This document shows positions 34,872-43,798 of a stretch of DNA of 64,000 bases, piece by piece. Position numbers and translations under genes: made by a program. Every line of letters begins with the position of its first letter. Position 1 is the first letter of the stretch. This DNA is from Variovorax sp. SG517. Lineage in GTDB: Bacteria; Pseudomonadota; Gammaproteobacteria; Burkholderiales; Burkholderiaceae_C. The notes beneath the pieces were generated by a model. It did no database searches. It saw only the letters and a program-made list of their open reading frames with translations, and was not told the DNA's origin. The stretch lies in assembly GCF_013376045.1 (NCBI RefSeq), contig NZ_JABMJG010000006.1, forward strand, positions 186,001-250,000, given 5' to 3'.

Positions 34872-35501
34872 TCAGGCTGACAACGGCACATCGGCGAGAG
34901 GGTGCCGGGCATCCAGCAGCCCGCGGCGGATCGCTTCGGTGATCGCGCCCGTGCGCGTCTGCTCGCCGAGCTTGGCCAGGATCGTCTTCACGTGCGTCTT
35001 GACCGTGCCTTCGCTGATACCGAGCAGCCGCCCGATGTTCTTGTTGCCCAGGCCGCACGCCATGTGCTGCAGCACTTCGAACTCGCGGGCAGTCGGGACG
35101 GACTGGACCAGCGTGTCCAGCACCCGGTCCGCCGCCGACCGCGACAGGTAGCGGCGCCCGCCGGCCACACAACGCACCGCATCCGCGAGCTCGTTGGCCG
35201 AGCAGTCTTGCAGAAGGTAGCCACGCACGCCGGCGTCGACGGCGCGGCGGATCTGCCACCCACGGTCCTGCTCGCTGACGATGAGAAGCGATGCCACCTT
35301 GGCTGCGCCGCGGCGCGGTGCCGCAGCCCGAAGCATCCCGGTCGAATAGTCCGCGACCACCACGTCGACCTCGCCGAGGCTCTCGGGTTGGACGGTGAAA
35401 TCGGTGCTGGAGCGCAGCAGCGCGGCGATGCCCGTGGCCACATACGGGTCGTGATGTGCGATCGACACGTTGATCCTGAGGGCGTGGGCCAGTGCGGTCA
35501 T
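34872..35501 (-). CDS. LuxR-type response-regulator-like protein with altered receiver
   Basis: 209 aa, related to the next gene downstream. Receiver-like part starts INVSIAHHDPYVATGI, keeps an Asp in DVVVADY, and has GYLLQD instead of GYLLK. The HTH is FEVLQHMACGLGNKNIGRLL then ISEGTVKTHVKTIL. The ATG at 35501 has an AAGGA site. First gene of a three-gene regulator block. Confidence 0.85.
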   Translation of the reverse strand: MTALAHALRINVSIAHHDPYVATGIAALLRSSTDFTVQPESLGEVDVVVADYSTGMLRAAAPRRGAAKVASLLIVSEQDRGWQIRRAVDAGVRGYLLQDCSANELADAVRCVAGGRRYLSRSAADRVLDTLVQSVPTAREFEVLQHMACGLGNKNIGRLLGISEGTVKTHVKTILAKLGEQTRTGAITEAIRRGLLDARHPLADVPLSA

Positions 35502-35597
35502 GGGCGCGGTCCTTCTTGAAACCATGGCTGGAGTCTGGGTAAAGGGCGTTCCGTACGCCAGTTAAAGCCTGTCAAACCTTGTTAAGAGCCGGCGCGG

Positions 35598-36092
35598 TTA
35601 TGCGGCGAGCGCCACGATGCTGGTCATTCCGTTTCGCGCCAGCTTCGCGTAGGGGCAGAACCGCTCGGTATGGCGCACCAACTCTTCGGCAAGGCTCTTC
35701 TCGACACCCGGCAGGTGGATGGTGACGTCGGCCGTGAGCATGAAAAGGCCGTCCATGGGATCGCGCCCGAATGCCACCGACACCTCGACCCGGGCGTCCA
35801 CGAGAGGGATGCCCTTGCGAGTCGCCAGCAAGTTGAGCGCGCCATGGAAGCACGCTGCATAGGCTGCGGCGAACAGCTGCTCCGGATTGGTCCCGCCACC
35901 TCCGCCACCGAGTTCGACGGGAAGCCGCAGCGCTATATCGAGGCACCCATCGTTCGAGCGAGCAACGCCCGAGGCGCGTCCGTGTGCTGCCTTGCCCCCG
36001 CTCACGGTGACCTTGGTCGAGTAAAGGGGTTGGAATTCCGGTCCCCGGTACCTGTTCAGGAGGGAGACAGGGGGAGGTTGCAGCTTGGTCAT
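35598..36092 (-). CDS. Ohr-type organic hydroperoxide reductase (OsmC family)
   Basis: 164 aa. Ohr uses two cysteines to reduce organic hydroperoxides: Cys81 (AACFHGAL) and Cys146 (RFCPYAK) are both present, and the core GGGGGGTNPEQLFAAAY is canonical. Cytosolic. It is the last gene in a run downstream of the AhpD-like gene at 38058-38537. Confidence 0.9.
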   Translation of the reverse strand: MTKLQPPPVSLLNRYRGPEFQPLYSTKVTVSGGKAAHGRASGVARSNDGCLDIALRLPVELGGGGGGTNPEQLFAAAYAACFHGALNLLATRKGIPLVDARVEVSVAFGRDPMDGLFMLTADVTIHLPGVEKSLAEELVRHTERFCPYAKLARNGMTSIVALAA

Positions 36093-36142
36093 GGTCGAGA
36101 TTGCACGGAAGGACGCGGTGCGCCGAGCACCGCGCCCGCGGA

Positions 36143-36514
36143 CTATTTCAGCGAGGCCAGGTAGGCGATGAGGTCGGCGCGCTGCTTGGCATCCGCCAGC
36201 CCGGCATAGGGCATGACGTTGCCCGGTACAGCACCCTGCGGATTCGCGATGTAGGCATCGAGCGCTTTCGCATCCCACGGGTAGCCCGCGCCCTTCATGG
36301 CTCGACTGAAACGAAAGCCCGGCGCGCTACCGGCCTGACGCCCGATCACGCCTTGCAGGCTGGGACCGACGCCATGGCTTCCGTCGATCGAGTGGCAAGC
36401 CGCGCACTGGGCGTAGACCTGCTTTCCCGCGACCACGTCCTGGGCGTTCGCAGCGAAGGCGACCAGGAGAATCCACACGAGGCCGAAGAGCGGAATGGTT
36501 CGACGCATGTTCAT
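36143..36514 (-). CDS. Small class I cytochrome c
   Basis: 123 aa. Signal peptide to about AANAQD, then haem site CAACH and axial Met in NVMPYAGL near the C-terminus. Periplasmic electron carrier. The ATG at 36514 has GAGGGG upstream. It overlaps no gene but lies 10 nt after the YceI gene, suggesting joint expression with a periplasmic or quinone-linked oxidation step. Confidence 0.9.
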   Translation of the reverse strand: MNMRRTIPLFGLVWILLVAFAANAQDVVAGKQVYAQCAACHSIDGSHGVGPSLQGVIGRQAGSAPGFRFSRAMKGAGYPWDAKALDAYIANPQGAVPGNVMPYAGLADAKQRADLIAYLASLK

Positions 36515-36524
36515 TTCAGGCCCC

Positions 36525-37100
36525 TCAAGGCGTCTCCAGTTCGAAGGCAGCGCCAATGATCAGTCCGACCTCCTCGCCGATCTGCGGCAGCGCAGCCATG
36601 ACACCAAAGTCGCTGCGGCGAATCTTGCCGCGAATGTCGAAACCGATCGTGTAGACCTGCTTTGTCGGATTGACGCCTGCGCCGACGAAGCTCGCATCCA
36701 TCACGATCTCGCGAGTGACCCCGTGCAATGACAGGTTGCCGGCCACCTGGAAGCTCCGGGCCGCCAGGGAGACCGGCGACGTCGACGTGAAGGTCATGGC
36801 CGGAAAGCGCTCGGCGTCGAGCCAGTCGCGACTGCGGAGTTCTTCGTCGAGCACGCGGCTCGAGGTCAGGACATTGGCGACGGGCACCGACACCGTCAGC
36901 GCTCCCGCGCCGGGTTGCGGCGATGCGATGTCGAGCACGCCCGAAGGACTCAGGAACTCGCCGTAGTAGGTGGAGATGCCGAAGTGCGACACGCTGAAAA
37001 GCACGCGCGTGTGCACCGGGTCCAGCCGATAGTGGCTGCGGCGTACCGCACTCAGCTCCTGCGGCAGGGTCGTTGTGGGGGATCTGACGGTATCGGTCAT
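36525..37100 (-). CDS. YceI-family lipocalin-like protein
   Basis: 191 aa. The family fold binds polyisoprenoids or ubiquinone. HYRLDPVHTRVLFSVSHFGI and RSRDWLDAERFPAMTF are diagnostic. No signal peptide is visible from the ATG at 37100, unlike most YceI proteins, so it may be cytosolic; an upstream extension is not convincing. Next to the cytochrome c gene. Confidence 0.85.
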   Translation of the reverse strand: MTDTVRSPTTTLPQELSAVRRSHYRLDPVHTRVLFSVSHFGISTYYGEFLSPSGVLDIASPQPGAGALTVSVPVANVLTSSRVLDEELRSRDWLDAERFPAMTFTSTSPVSLAARSFQVAGNLSLHGVTREIVMDASFVGAGVNPTKQVYTIGFDIRGKIRRSDFGVMAALPQIGEEVGLIIGAAFELETP

Positions 37101-37278
37101 GTCTCTGGATGGAGCCGAATGGCAGTTTGCTGGCCGGAGCTCACGACCTCCGCCGAGAAGGCCGCAGCGCAAGACTGCGCACACGTCAGGGGACGCCTGT
37201 CGTGTGTGCCTGCTTTGGTGGCCTGTCGCGGCGGAGGCGCTCGCATCGAGGGAGCCCCGGCAGCGCCTCGGAGACGCG

Positions 37279-38034
37279 TCAGCGCGGCGCCTTGGGCAGC
37301 GCGAACCAGGCCTCGAAGTTCAGCGCACCGATGCGCGGATTCGGCCCCGGCACCAGGGTATCGTCCTTCAGCTCGGCGCCGAAGTAGAGCGTATGCACGT
37401 CGGGCACCACGGTGCGCTTGTCGTTGGTGGCCTTGAGGTAACGCGCCACCAGATCCGACAGGCGAACGCGCTCGGGACCCGCGATCTCGACCACACCGTT
37501 GCGCGGCTGGCCCAAGGTGTAGTCAGCGACTGCCGCTGCCACGTCGTCCGACGCGATGGGCTGAACGAAGGCCGGCGACAGGTGCACGGAGTCGCCGTCG
37601 GCGCCCGACTGCGCGATCGAGCCCAGGAACTCGAAAAACTGCGTCGAATGAACGATGGTGTAGGGGATGCCGGAATCGCGGATGAGTGCCTCCTGCGCGA
37701 TCTTGGCGCGGAAATAGCCGCTCTCGCTCAGGCGGTCGGTACCAACCACCGACAGTGCCACATGGTGCTTGACGCCGGCCTTCGCCTCGGCCGCCAGTAG
37801 GTTGCGCCCCGAGGTCTGAAAGAACTCGAGCACGGCCTTGTCTTCGAACGACGGCGAGTTCGCCACGTCCAGCACCACCTGCGTGCCCGCCATGGCGACA
37901 TCCAGGCCTTCACCGGTGATGGTGTTCACACCCGACGCGGGCGAAGCCGCGACGACTTCATGTCCAGCCTCGCGCAGCTTGTTGACGACCTTAGAGCCGA
38001 TGAGGCCAGAGCCGCCGATCACGACGATTTTCAT
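37279..38034 (-). CDS. NAD(P)-binding NmrA/SDR-a protein
   Basis: 251 aa. N-terminal MKIVVIGGSGLIGSKVV gives the GGxGxxG nucleotide motif. Atypical SDR (NmrA/HSCARG-like), without a YxxxK active site in the usual place. Often redox-sensing or epimerase-like. It follows the AhpD-like gene by 23 nt; the pair AhpD plus NmrA-like oxidoreductase is the classic neighbourhood of ECF41 sigma factors, though here the sigma gene is 12 kb away. Confidence 0.85.
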   Translation of the reverse strand: MKIVVIGGSGLIGSKVVNKLREAGHEVVAASPASGVNTITGEGLDVAMAGTQVVLDVANSPSFEDKAVLEFFQTSGRNLLAAEAKAGVKHHVALSVVGTDRLSESGYFRAKIAQEALIRDSGIPYTIVHSTQFFEFLGSIAQSGADGDSVHLSPAFVQPIASDDVAAAVADYTLGQPRNGVVEIAGPERVRLSDLVARYLKATNDKRTVVPDVHTLYFGAELKDDTLVPGPNPRIGALNFEAWFALPKAPR

Positions 38035-38057
38035 GGGGTACTCCTTGTGCGATGGGT

Positions 38058-38537
38058 TCAGGAAAGCTTGGCCTTGTCCAGGCCGAAGACCTTGTCGGAA
38101 GAGCCGGGCACCGTCTTGAGGGCGATGTTCAAGCGGCTCCACGCGTTGGTGGACATCACCAGGAACGTGAGGTCGGAGATTTCCTTTTCCGACAGCTGCG
38201 TGCGCACGCGCTCGTAGATCTCGTCGGGCACGCCTTGCTCGGACAGCTTCGTCAGCGCCTCGGTCCAGGCCAGCGCTGCGCGCTCGCGCGGGATGAAGAG
38301 CGTCGAATCGCGCCATGCGGCCAGGTGCAACAGGCGCAGTTCACGCTCGCCCTGGATCTTGGCCTGCTTGACATGCATGTCCAGGCAGAAGGTGCAGCCG
38401 TTGAGCTGCGAGGTGCGGATCGCGACCAGATTGCGGATCGGCTCTTCGATCGAGCCTTCTTTGATGGCGTTGAGGAACTCGACGAACTTCTTGAAAATCT
38501 CGGGGGACTTTTCAGCGTACTTGATGCGTTGGGTCAT
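38058..38537 (-). CDS. AhpD-like / carboxymuconolactone decarboxylase family protein
   Basis: 159 aa. CxxC-type peroxidatic centre in LNGCTFCLDMHVKQ with the downstream His, and the WRDSTLF and ERAALAWTEALT helices. Members act as alkylhydroperoxidases or disulfide reductases. First gene of a run that includes NmrA-like, YceI, cytochrome c and Ohr genes. A copy of the shared promoter element lies 85 nt upstream. Confidence 0.9.
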   Translation of the reverse strand: MTQRIKYAEKSPEIFKKFVEFLNAIKEGSIEEPIRNLVAIRTSQLNGCTFCLDMHVKQAKIQGERELRLLHLAAWRDSTLFIPRERAALAWTEALTKLSEQGVPDEIYERVRTQLSEKEISDLTFLVMSTNAWSRLNIALKTVPGSSDKVFGLDKAKLS

Positions 38538-38621
38538 GGTTGGGTCCTTGAAGAATCGGCGGATGCCTGGGCTCAGGGCGACTGAGCCACCGTTCACGAG
38601 GGTTCGCAAAAGAGAGACTTG

Positions 38622-38653
38622 ATGCTAGGTTTCGTCGCGCCCGGCCGGTAGCC
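38622..38653 (-). promoter_or_regulatory. Shared promoter-like element (copy A)
   Basis: On the minus strand: GGCTACC, 17 nt, CCTAGCAT, pointing at the AhpD-like gene. Both boxes are identical in copy C, although the spacers differ in sequence. Confidence 0.7.
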
Positions 38654-38734
38654 ATGCAAGGGGCCTCACCGTGTTGATCGATGCGCACCAATGCGCACCG
38701 ATACGCGCAACCAGGCCTCGCAAGGCGCTAGGCC

Positions 38735-39748
38735 TCAAAGAATGATTTCGTGGACCGGTACCGGCAGCACGGGCAGATCGGTCTCGCCGATGAACTCCTT
38801 CATCTCGCGCTCGATGGTCCTGGCGATGAGCGTGATGGGTACGTCATTGGCGCTTCCCTCGAACGGGTTTTCGGTGCTTTCGCCCACCTGTTCGAGCGAG
38901 GTATACATCCACGAGATCGTGGCGCTGAAAGGAATCACGAGCCACACCATGCAACCCTGCATCAGGCCGCTGATGCCGTCGTTGAGCTTGTCGAACTCCT
39001 TGAGGAGCCCGAATGGCAGGAGAACACAGAACGCCCACACGAACAGCGTATTGATGATCGCGTACTGCCGCGGGTAGGGATAGTTCTTCAGGCGCTCCGC
39101 GCGCCCCTGCTGGTCGATGAACTCCTTCTGCAGTTTGTTCAGTTCGATGTACGTGGTCAGGGACAGGTCGCCCTGATCGTGAAGCCGCCTCAATGCCCGG
39201 CTTTGCAGCCAGAGCACCTGCGTCGCCTTGAGGCTGAGCCTGACCTCATGGATCTGTGCATGCTCGGAGTTCGAAAGATGTCTGCGCAGCTCGTCGTCGA
39301 TAGGTGTCTCGCGCTCGGGGATCCGATAGATATCGCGGTACTCGACGTTCGACGCCTTCTCCATCGTCTCCCACGGCCTGGCACTGCGCAGCTCGTAGCG
39401 CAGGCAGGTCAGCCATGCGACGTGACGATCGATGAGTTCGCGCGCGTCGATGGGGCTGCGCACGAAGCCACCGACGCTCGCGCCCCAGAACCGGCTGCTG
39501 TTGAGGATCGAGGTCCAGAGGTGCTGGGCCTCAACCGTGCGGTTGTAGGTCTGCACGTTCTTGAAGCCGACGATGAAAGAGGTTGCGGTACCCAGCAAGC
39601 CCACCACGGTCAGGGGAATGGTGAGCCACCGCAGCCCGAGCACTTGGTAGAGCAGCACGGGCACGGTGCCGACGGCCAGCAGCAGATAGATCTGTCGCCG
39701 CGTCCAGGCGATGAACTCGGAAACTTTGTAGGTCTTGCCTAGGTGCAT
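38735..39748 (-). CDS. Bestrophin-family membrane protein
   Basis: 337 aa. Four or so membrane helices in two pairs (about 20-65 and 225-285). The C-terminal ENPFEGSANDVPIT motif is the bestrophin/UPF0187 signature. Bacterial homologues are pentameric ion channels. Lies downstream of a thiol peroxidase operon, with a hairpin in between. Confidence 0.88.
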   Translation of the reverse strand: MHLGKTYKVSEFIAWTRRQIYLLLAVGTVPVLLYQVLGLRWLTIPLTVVGLLGTATSFIVGFKNVQTYNRTVEAQHLWTSILNSSRFWGASVGGFVRSPIDARELIDRHVAWLTCLRYELRSARPWETMEKASNVEYRDIYRIPERETPIDDELRRHLSNSEHAQIHEVRLSLKATQVLWLQSRALRRLHDQGDLSLTTYIELNKLQKEFIDQQGRAERLKNYPYPRQYAIINTLFVWAFCVLLPFGLLKEFDKLNDGISGLMQGCMVWLVIPFSATISWMYTSLEQVGESTENPFEGSANDVPITLIARTIEREMKEFIGETDLPVLPVPVHEIIL

Positions 39749-39770
39749 GGTGGACTTTCGGAGATGCGAA

Positions 39771-39811
39771 AGAGCGAGCGGCCGCCCGTTCGGCGGATGC
39801 GCGCTCGCTCT
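39771..39811. other. Inverted repeat between peroxiredoxin and bestrophin genes
   Basis: AGAGCGAGCG (39771-39780) and CGCTCGCTCT (39802-39811) form a perfect 10-bp stem with a 21-nt loop. No T-tract follows on either strand, so it is more likely an mRNA stabiliser or processing element than a simple terminator. Confidence 0.5.
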
Positions 39812-39850
39812 GGATGGATTTCTGAGGGTGGGCGGCAGCCCGTGCGGTCG

Positions 39851-40450
39851 TCAGGGCCGCTGTCGCAGGACCTCGATCGCGGCGACGACCTCGCGCGGAC
39901 GCGTGCGTTCACGCACGTCTTCCTCGATCGAGGCAAAACAGATCTCGCCAGTGCTGTCGATCACATAGGTGGCGGGAACCGGCAACACCCACTGCCCGTT
40001 GCCGTTCAGCACGGGGATGTCGGTGCCGACGCTGCCGTAGTAGGCCACCACGTCGGGATGCAGCGTGTAGGCGAGCCCGAAGCCGTTGGCAGCCTCGAGG
40101 GCGCAGTCGCTCAGCACGGTGAACCCGAGTCCGTTGTCCTGGGCCGTGCGCATCGAGTGCTCGGGCAACTGCGGCGAGATGGCCAGCAAGCTCGCGTCGA
40201 GCCGGGCCAGCGCGTCAGTGTACTGTCGCCATTCGCGAAGCTGGAGGTTGCAGTAGGTACACCATCCGCCACGGTAGAAGACGACGACCAGCGGGCCGCG
40301 CCGCCAGACATCCGAGAGATGCACAGGCTTGCCCGAGGCGTCCGGCAGCGTCACGTCGGGTGCCTGGGTTCCGATGCGCAGAGCCCGGGCCGCGATGCCG
40401 GTAGCATCGAACACGGCATCGGCTTCGCTGAGCGCGTCCTCGGGGTTCAT
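39851..40450 (-). CDS. Peroxiredoxin-like (AhpC/TSA, Prx-like) protein
   Basis: 199 aa thioredoxin fold. The active site is GGWCTYCNLQL, a CxxC rather than the single-Cys PxxxTxxC of true peroxiredoxins, so it may be a thiol peroxidase or thiol-disulfide enzyme. Its start overlaps the stop of a small membrane-protein gene (ATGA). Confidence 0.87.
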   Translation of the reverse strand: MNPEDALSEADAVFDATGIAARALRIGTQAPDVTLPDASGKPVHLSDVWRRGPLVVVFYRGGWCTYCNLQLREWRQYTDALARLDASLLAISPQLPEHSMRTAQDNGLGFTVLSDCALEAANGFGLAYTLHPDVVAYYGSVGTDIPVLNGNGQWVLPVPATYVIDSTGEICFASIEEDVRERTRPREVVAAIEVLRQRP

Positions 40451-40653
40451 TGCGTGCGCTCCAGTGCTGAACCGGGGCCCGCGGCCCGATGCGCGGCAAT
40501 GGCGACACCACCGGAAGTGTCCTGCAATGCCTCGTAGGCAGCGAGGATGGAGCCGGCGAAGACCGCCGTAGTCAGTACCGCGATGCCCACGGCGTCTTGC
40601 AGGCGGCGCGACAGGCCGCCGATGTCAGGGAGAGAGCGTCGCAACGGGTTCAT
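40447..40653 (-). CDS. Small single-pass membrane protein
   Basis: 68 aa with one hydrophobic helix (VGIAVLTTAVFAGSILAAY) and a basic N-terminal side, so probably N-in. A GGAG ribosome site precedes the ATG at 40653, and the stop overlaps the peroxiredoxin start, supporting real translation. Function unknown. Confidence 0.6.
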   Translation of the reverse strand: MNPLRRSLPDIGGLSRRLQDAVGIAVLTTAVFAGSILAAYEALQDTSGGVAIAAHRAAGPGSALERTQ

Positions 40654-40718
40654 GAAAAATCTCCAGGGCGGTAGAGCATCGCCACCGGCGCTCATGCGCC
40701 TTTCAACGAGGCCGACCA

Positions 40719-40750
40719 AGCGTAGTGCTCGCCAAGGAGTGCCGGTAGAC
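40719..40750 (-). promoter_or_regulatory. Shared promoter-like element (copy B)
   Basis: Minus strand: GTCTACC, 17 nt, ACTACGCT, 66 nt upstream of the small membrane protein / peroxiredoxin operon. Confidence 0.65.
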
Positions 40751-40826
40751 CGGCACAGGGGACCACGGTGTTGCACGACGGGCAACAATGACTTGTGCGA
40801 TGCCCTGCCCGTGCGTCGCGGCGGCA

Positions 40827-41645
40827 TCAGGGCTGCTGTGCATCCGATCCGGCGGCTTCGACGATCAGACGGGTCACCGGGCCCGGCCTGGAGATCATGA
40901 CCACGTGCGACGCCCCCTTGACCACAATGGTCTTCATCGACTTCGCGCGCTCGGCCATGAAGGACAGCGCAGCCGGAGGAATGTTCTTGTCCCTGTCACC
41001 GTAGATGAACCAGGACGGCACGTTCTTCCATGCGGCGGCGGGTGCCGGTTCGGCCAGCGCCGACTGCGTGATCGGACGCTGTGATACGGCCATGAGATGC
41101 GTCGTGTTCGGCGCCACGTCGGCGGCGAACTGGCTGCCGAATTTGTCCTGCAGGATGTAGAGATCCTTGTTGCCGTCGGCCAGCGCGACCGGCGGTGCCA
41201 GCGCGGGCCCCAGCGTGCTGCCTGGGAACTTGCCAGACAGGTCCGCCGCGGACTCTCCGACCTCAGGCGCGAACGCGGCTACGAAAACCAGCGCCTTGAC
41301 GTTGCGTTTTCCCTGCGCAGCGGCGGAGATCACTGAGCCGCCGTAGGAATGACCGACGAGTACGACAGGGCCTTTCACGGAGTCGACGACTGCGCCAACA
41401 TAGTCCGCGTCGAGTTTCACGCCCCGCAGCGGATTCGCGACGGCGATCACATGGAAGCTGCGCGCCCGCAGTTCGCGCGCCACGTCGTTCCAGCTCGCGG
41501 ACTCGGCGAAGGCGCCGTGCACAAGCACGATGGTGGGCCGTTCCGACGATACGGCCGCACTGGCCGTGCTGGCTGGTGCCGTCAAATGGATTGCCGCAAT
41601 GCAGGCGATCGCGAAAGCGCGAGCGAGGGTGAAGAGTCGAGTCAT
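40827..41645 (-). CDS. Secreted alpha/beta hydrolase
   Basis: 272 aa. A signal peptide ends near ASAAVS (residue about 31). Nucleophile Ser100 in GHSYGGS; oxyanion region HGAF at 43-46; terminal His in GASHVVM. Similar to EstC/salicylate-esterase-like hydrolases. Overlaps the previous small secreted-protein gene by 4 nt. Confidence 0.87.
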   Translation of the reverse strand: MTRLFTLARAFAIACIAAIHLTAPASTASAAVSSERPTIVLVHGAFAESASWNDVARELRARSFHVIAVANPLRGVKLDADYVGAVVDSVKGPVVLVGHSYGGSVISAAAQGKRNVKALVFVAAFAPEVGESAADLSGKFPGSTLGPALAPPVALADGNKDLYILQDKFGSQFAADVAPNTTHLMAVSQRPITQSALAEPAPAAAWKNVPSWFIYGDRDKNIPPAALSFMAERAKSMKTIVVKGASHVVMISRPGPVTRLIVEAAGSDAQQP

Positions 41646-41896
41646 GGTGTTTCCTTCGAAGATGAGTTGCTCGGTGAGTGGACGGGTCGCCCTGGGAAAA
41701 TCTGTTGAGTGGCGGGGTCGTACTCAGCTCGCCTGGAGTCCGCGGTGCAGATGTCCGGCACCAGCACGGGACTTGCTACCGCTCCCGTGGCGAACTTCAA
41801 CTCCGCGCTGGCTGCTTCGCCACTGGCCACCGCCGCGGCGCTCGCCATCGTCAGCAGGCAAACGGCCATGTAGCCCCAACGCCAGGCGAAGTCCAT
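41642..41896 (-). CDS. Small exported protein of unknown function
   Basis: 84 aa. N-terminal signal-like stretch (WGYMAVCLLTMASAAAVASG). The ATG at 41896 has GGAAGG upstream, and the stop overlaps the hydrolase start (ATGA), arguing for translational coupling. The C-terminal half is low complexity. No family recognised. Confidence 0.5.
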   Translation of the reverse strand: MDFAWRWGYMAVCLLTMASAAAVASGEAASAELKFATGAVASPVLVPDICTADSRRAEYDPATQQIFPGRPVHSPSNSSSKETP

Positions 41897-42121
41897 CGGA
41901 CCTTCCGGCGTAGTTCGCGCAGCATGCCGCGACGCACACGGCATCGCGTCGAGCCGTGTCCTCTGCCCGTTGCGCGGCGCGCGTGCACGACGCGCGGCGC
42001 CCGGTGCAGGAGACGAAACCAAAGTGGAAATACGCAGCATCAGGTGATTCCCCAGAGGGCACCAAGCCCTGACCCCAGGACGGCTGGAGGGCCGGTCCGC
42101 GAACATCGCGGGACGATCTGG

Positions 42122-42153
42122 ATGCTAGGTTTCGGTCTCTTCGGGTGGTAGCC
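42122..42153 (-). promoter_or_regulatory. Shared promoter-like element (copy C)
   Basis: Minus strand: GGCTACC, 17 nt, CCTAGCAT, upstream of the small exported protein / hydrolase pair. Same boxes as copy A. Confidence 0.68.
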
Positions 42154-42235
42154 TTGCGAGAGGTACTTCCATGTTGCATGCGGGGCATCAATTCGACACG
42201 ACGGACACGCGAACGGCAGGTGCGCGCGCTACGAA

Positions 42236-42499
42236 TCAGCCCCTGACGTGAACTTCATCCACGTAGCACCAGCGCCAGTCCTCGCCGGGTTCGATCGACT
42301 GGACCAGGGGATGGCCCGTCATGTGGAAATGCTTGGTGGCGTGTTTGTGTTCCGACGAGTCGCAACAACCGACGTGTCCGCATGTGAGGCACATGCGCAG
42401 ATGCACCCAGCGACCGCCGATGCGCAGGCAGTCTTCGCATCCTTGGCTGGAAGGGGTGACGGAGTGAATCTGATCGAGGTGCGTACAGGTCGTGATCAT
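42236..42499 (-). CDS. UBP-type zinc-finger protein
   Basis: 87 aa with the ZnF-UBP pattern: Cys5-His7, CEDCLRIG, LRMCLTCGHVGCCDSS, HATKHFHMTGHPLV. Bacterial UBP proteins are often encoded near stress oxidoreductases; the partner is unknown since bacteria lack ubiquitin. Single gene under copy D of the shared element. Confidence 0.9.
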   Translation of the reverse strand: MITTCTHLDQIHSVTPSSQGCEDCLRIGGRWVHLRMCLTCGHVGCCDSSEHKHATKHFHMTGHPLVQSIEPGEDWRWCYVDEVHVRG

Positions 42500-42718
42500 G
42501 CGGTGGTCCTTGAAAGGCGCCCTCCACCCGTCGCGTCGCCGTGTTGCTGATCGGATTTACGCGGGAGTTTCCGCGCCGACGTGAGTTCGTCCCGTGCACG
42601 AACGGATGGAAAGTGCACGCCTCATTACAGCCGCCTCGGCAATCTGACACCCGTCATCTTCGTTGCGACGGGCGGAAGGCAAATCGTCAGGCCGCGTGAC
42701 TCGCGGCCCATGAGGAAA

Positions 42719-42750
42719 ATCGTAGTTTTGAACGCTGCGCCCCGGTAGGC
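42719..42750 (-). promoter_or_regulatory. Shared promoter-like element (copy D)
   Basis: Minus strand: GCCTACC, 17 nt, ACTACGAT, 220 nt upstream of the UBP zinc-finger gene. The rest of the 42500-42830 intergenic stretch shows no gene. Confidence 0.68.
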
Positions 42751-42830
42751 ATGTGGCGCGGAAGACGGTGTTGCCCTCGATTCACCAATGCGCGCTGCAT
42801 TGCCCGATACAAATCCCCATCGAAGCGGAC

Positions 42831-43355
42831 TCAGACAAAGCGGATCGTCGAGCGCATGCCTACGCGCGACATCTTCATGTAGGGGCAGATGCGCTCGGCT
42901 TGCGCGACGAGTTCGGCTGCTTCGCGGGCGTCCATCTGCGGCAGGCTGACTTCAAGCTTGGCGGTAATGAGGAAGAGTCCGTCGACAGGATCGCGCCCGA
43001 ACGAAACCGTGGCCGCAATATCGATGTGCGGCGGAAGACGCGTGCGCATGGACGACGCAGCAATCGCCATGGCACCGTGGAAGCATGCCGCGAAACCGGC
43101 TGCGAATAGCTGCTGTGAATTGGTTCCGCCGCCGTCGCCGCCCAACTCCGTCGGCTGCCGCAGAATCAAGTCGAGGTTGCCATCGTCGGATACGGCTCTC
43201 CCAGACACGCGCGCATGCCTGGCCTCTCCGCCGGAAACGGCAACGGTCGTGGTGTAGAGCGGAAGGATCTCGTCGCCGGTGTAGGGCGCCAGGAACCGGG
43301 CATGCCCGCCGGGATAGCCTTCTGCGTCACCAGGCTCGTCGGCGAGCACGATCAT
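42831..43355 (-). CDS. Ohr-type organic hydroperoxide reductase (OsmC family)
   Basis: 174 aa with a 30-residue N-terminal extension. Both catalytic cysteines are present (AACFHGAM and ERICPYMK). Its ATG overlaps the preceding CMD-like gene (ATGA). Last gene of a five-gene run from 46020. Second Ohr in the window. Confidence 0.88.
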   Translation of the reverse strand: MIVLADEPGDAEGYPGGHARFLAPYTGDEILPLYTTTVAVSGGEARHARVSGRAVSDDGNLDLILRQPTELGGDGGGTNSQQLFAAGFAACFHGAMAIAASSMRTRLPPHIDIAATVSFGRDPVDGLFLITAKLEVSLPQMDAREAAELVAQAERICPYMKMSRVGMRSTIRFV

Positions 43356-43792
43356 TGCAACGGCCCTCGCGTCGGCGCGCAGGCCTTCCGGCTGCGGGCG
43401 TTCTCCAGTGCGATAGCCAGGCTGAGCGCCACGAGTTCGTTGTGCTCGAAAACGGCAGCCACCTGGAGGCATCGCGCTCGCCCCACGCCGGCTTCGCCCG
43501 CCGTGACCAAGGCCTCGGCCCAGGATAGTGCGGCTTTCTCGCGCGGCGTGAGGCCTGTCCCGGCATCGAACCAGTCCGAGACCAGCATGAGTTTCCTGAC
43601 TGGGTAGCCCGCACCGAGCAATGCCAGGAAGTGGGCATCCGTCCTCACGTCGTTGCAATTGAGCTGCGACACCCTGAGATGCGCAAGATCAACGAGCGTC
43701 TGGGGAAGCCTCGACGCCGCGATCCAGCGGTTTACGATTTCTGCAACGCGCTCGTGAGCTTCGCCACGCATGGCAAGTGTCTTCACTTTCAT
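43352..43792 (-). CDS. AhpD-like/CMD family protein lacking the CxxC pair
   Basis: 146 aa. Fold marks are kept (HLRVSQLNCNDVRTDAH; EKAALSWAEALVTAG), but where AhpD has GCxxCxxxH this has NCNDVRTDAH, so only one cysteine remains. It cannot use a Cys pair as AhpD does. The ATG at 43792 is preferred over GTG codons at 43795 and 43798. Lies between a hydrolase-OsmC fusion and Ohr. Confidence 0.8.
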   Translation of the reverse strand: MKVKTLAMRGEAHERVAEIVNRWIAASRLPQTLVDLAHLRVSQLNCNDVRTDAHFLALLGAGYPVRKLMLVSDWFDAGTGLTPREKAALSWAEALVTAGEAGVGRARCLQVAAVFEHNELVALSLAIALENARSRKACAPTRGPLQ

Positions 43793-43798
43793 CACCAC

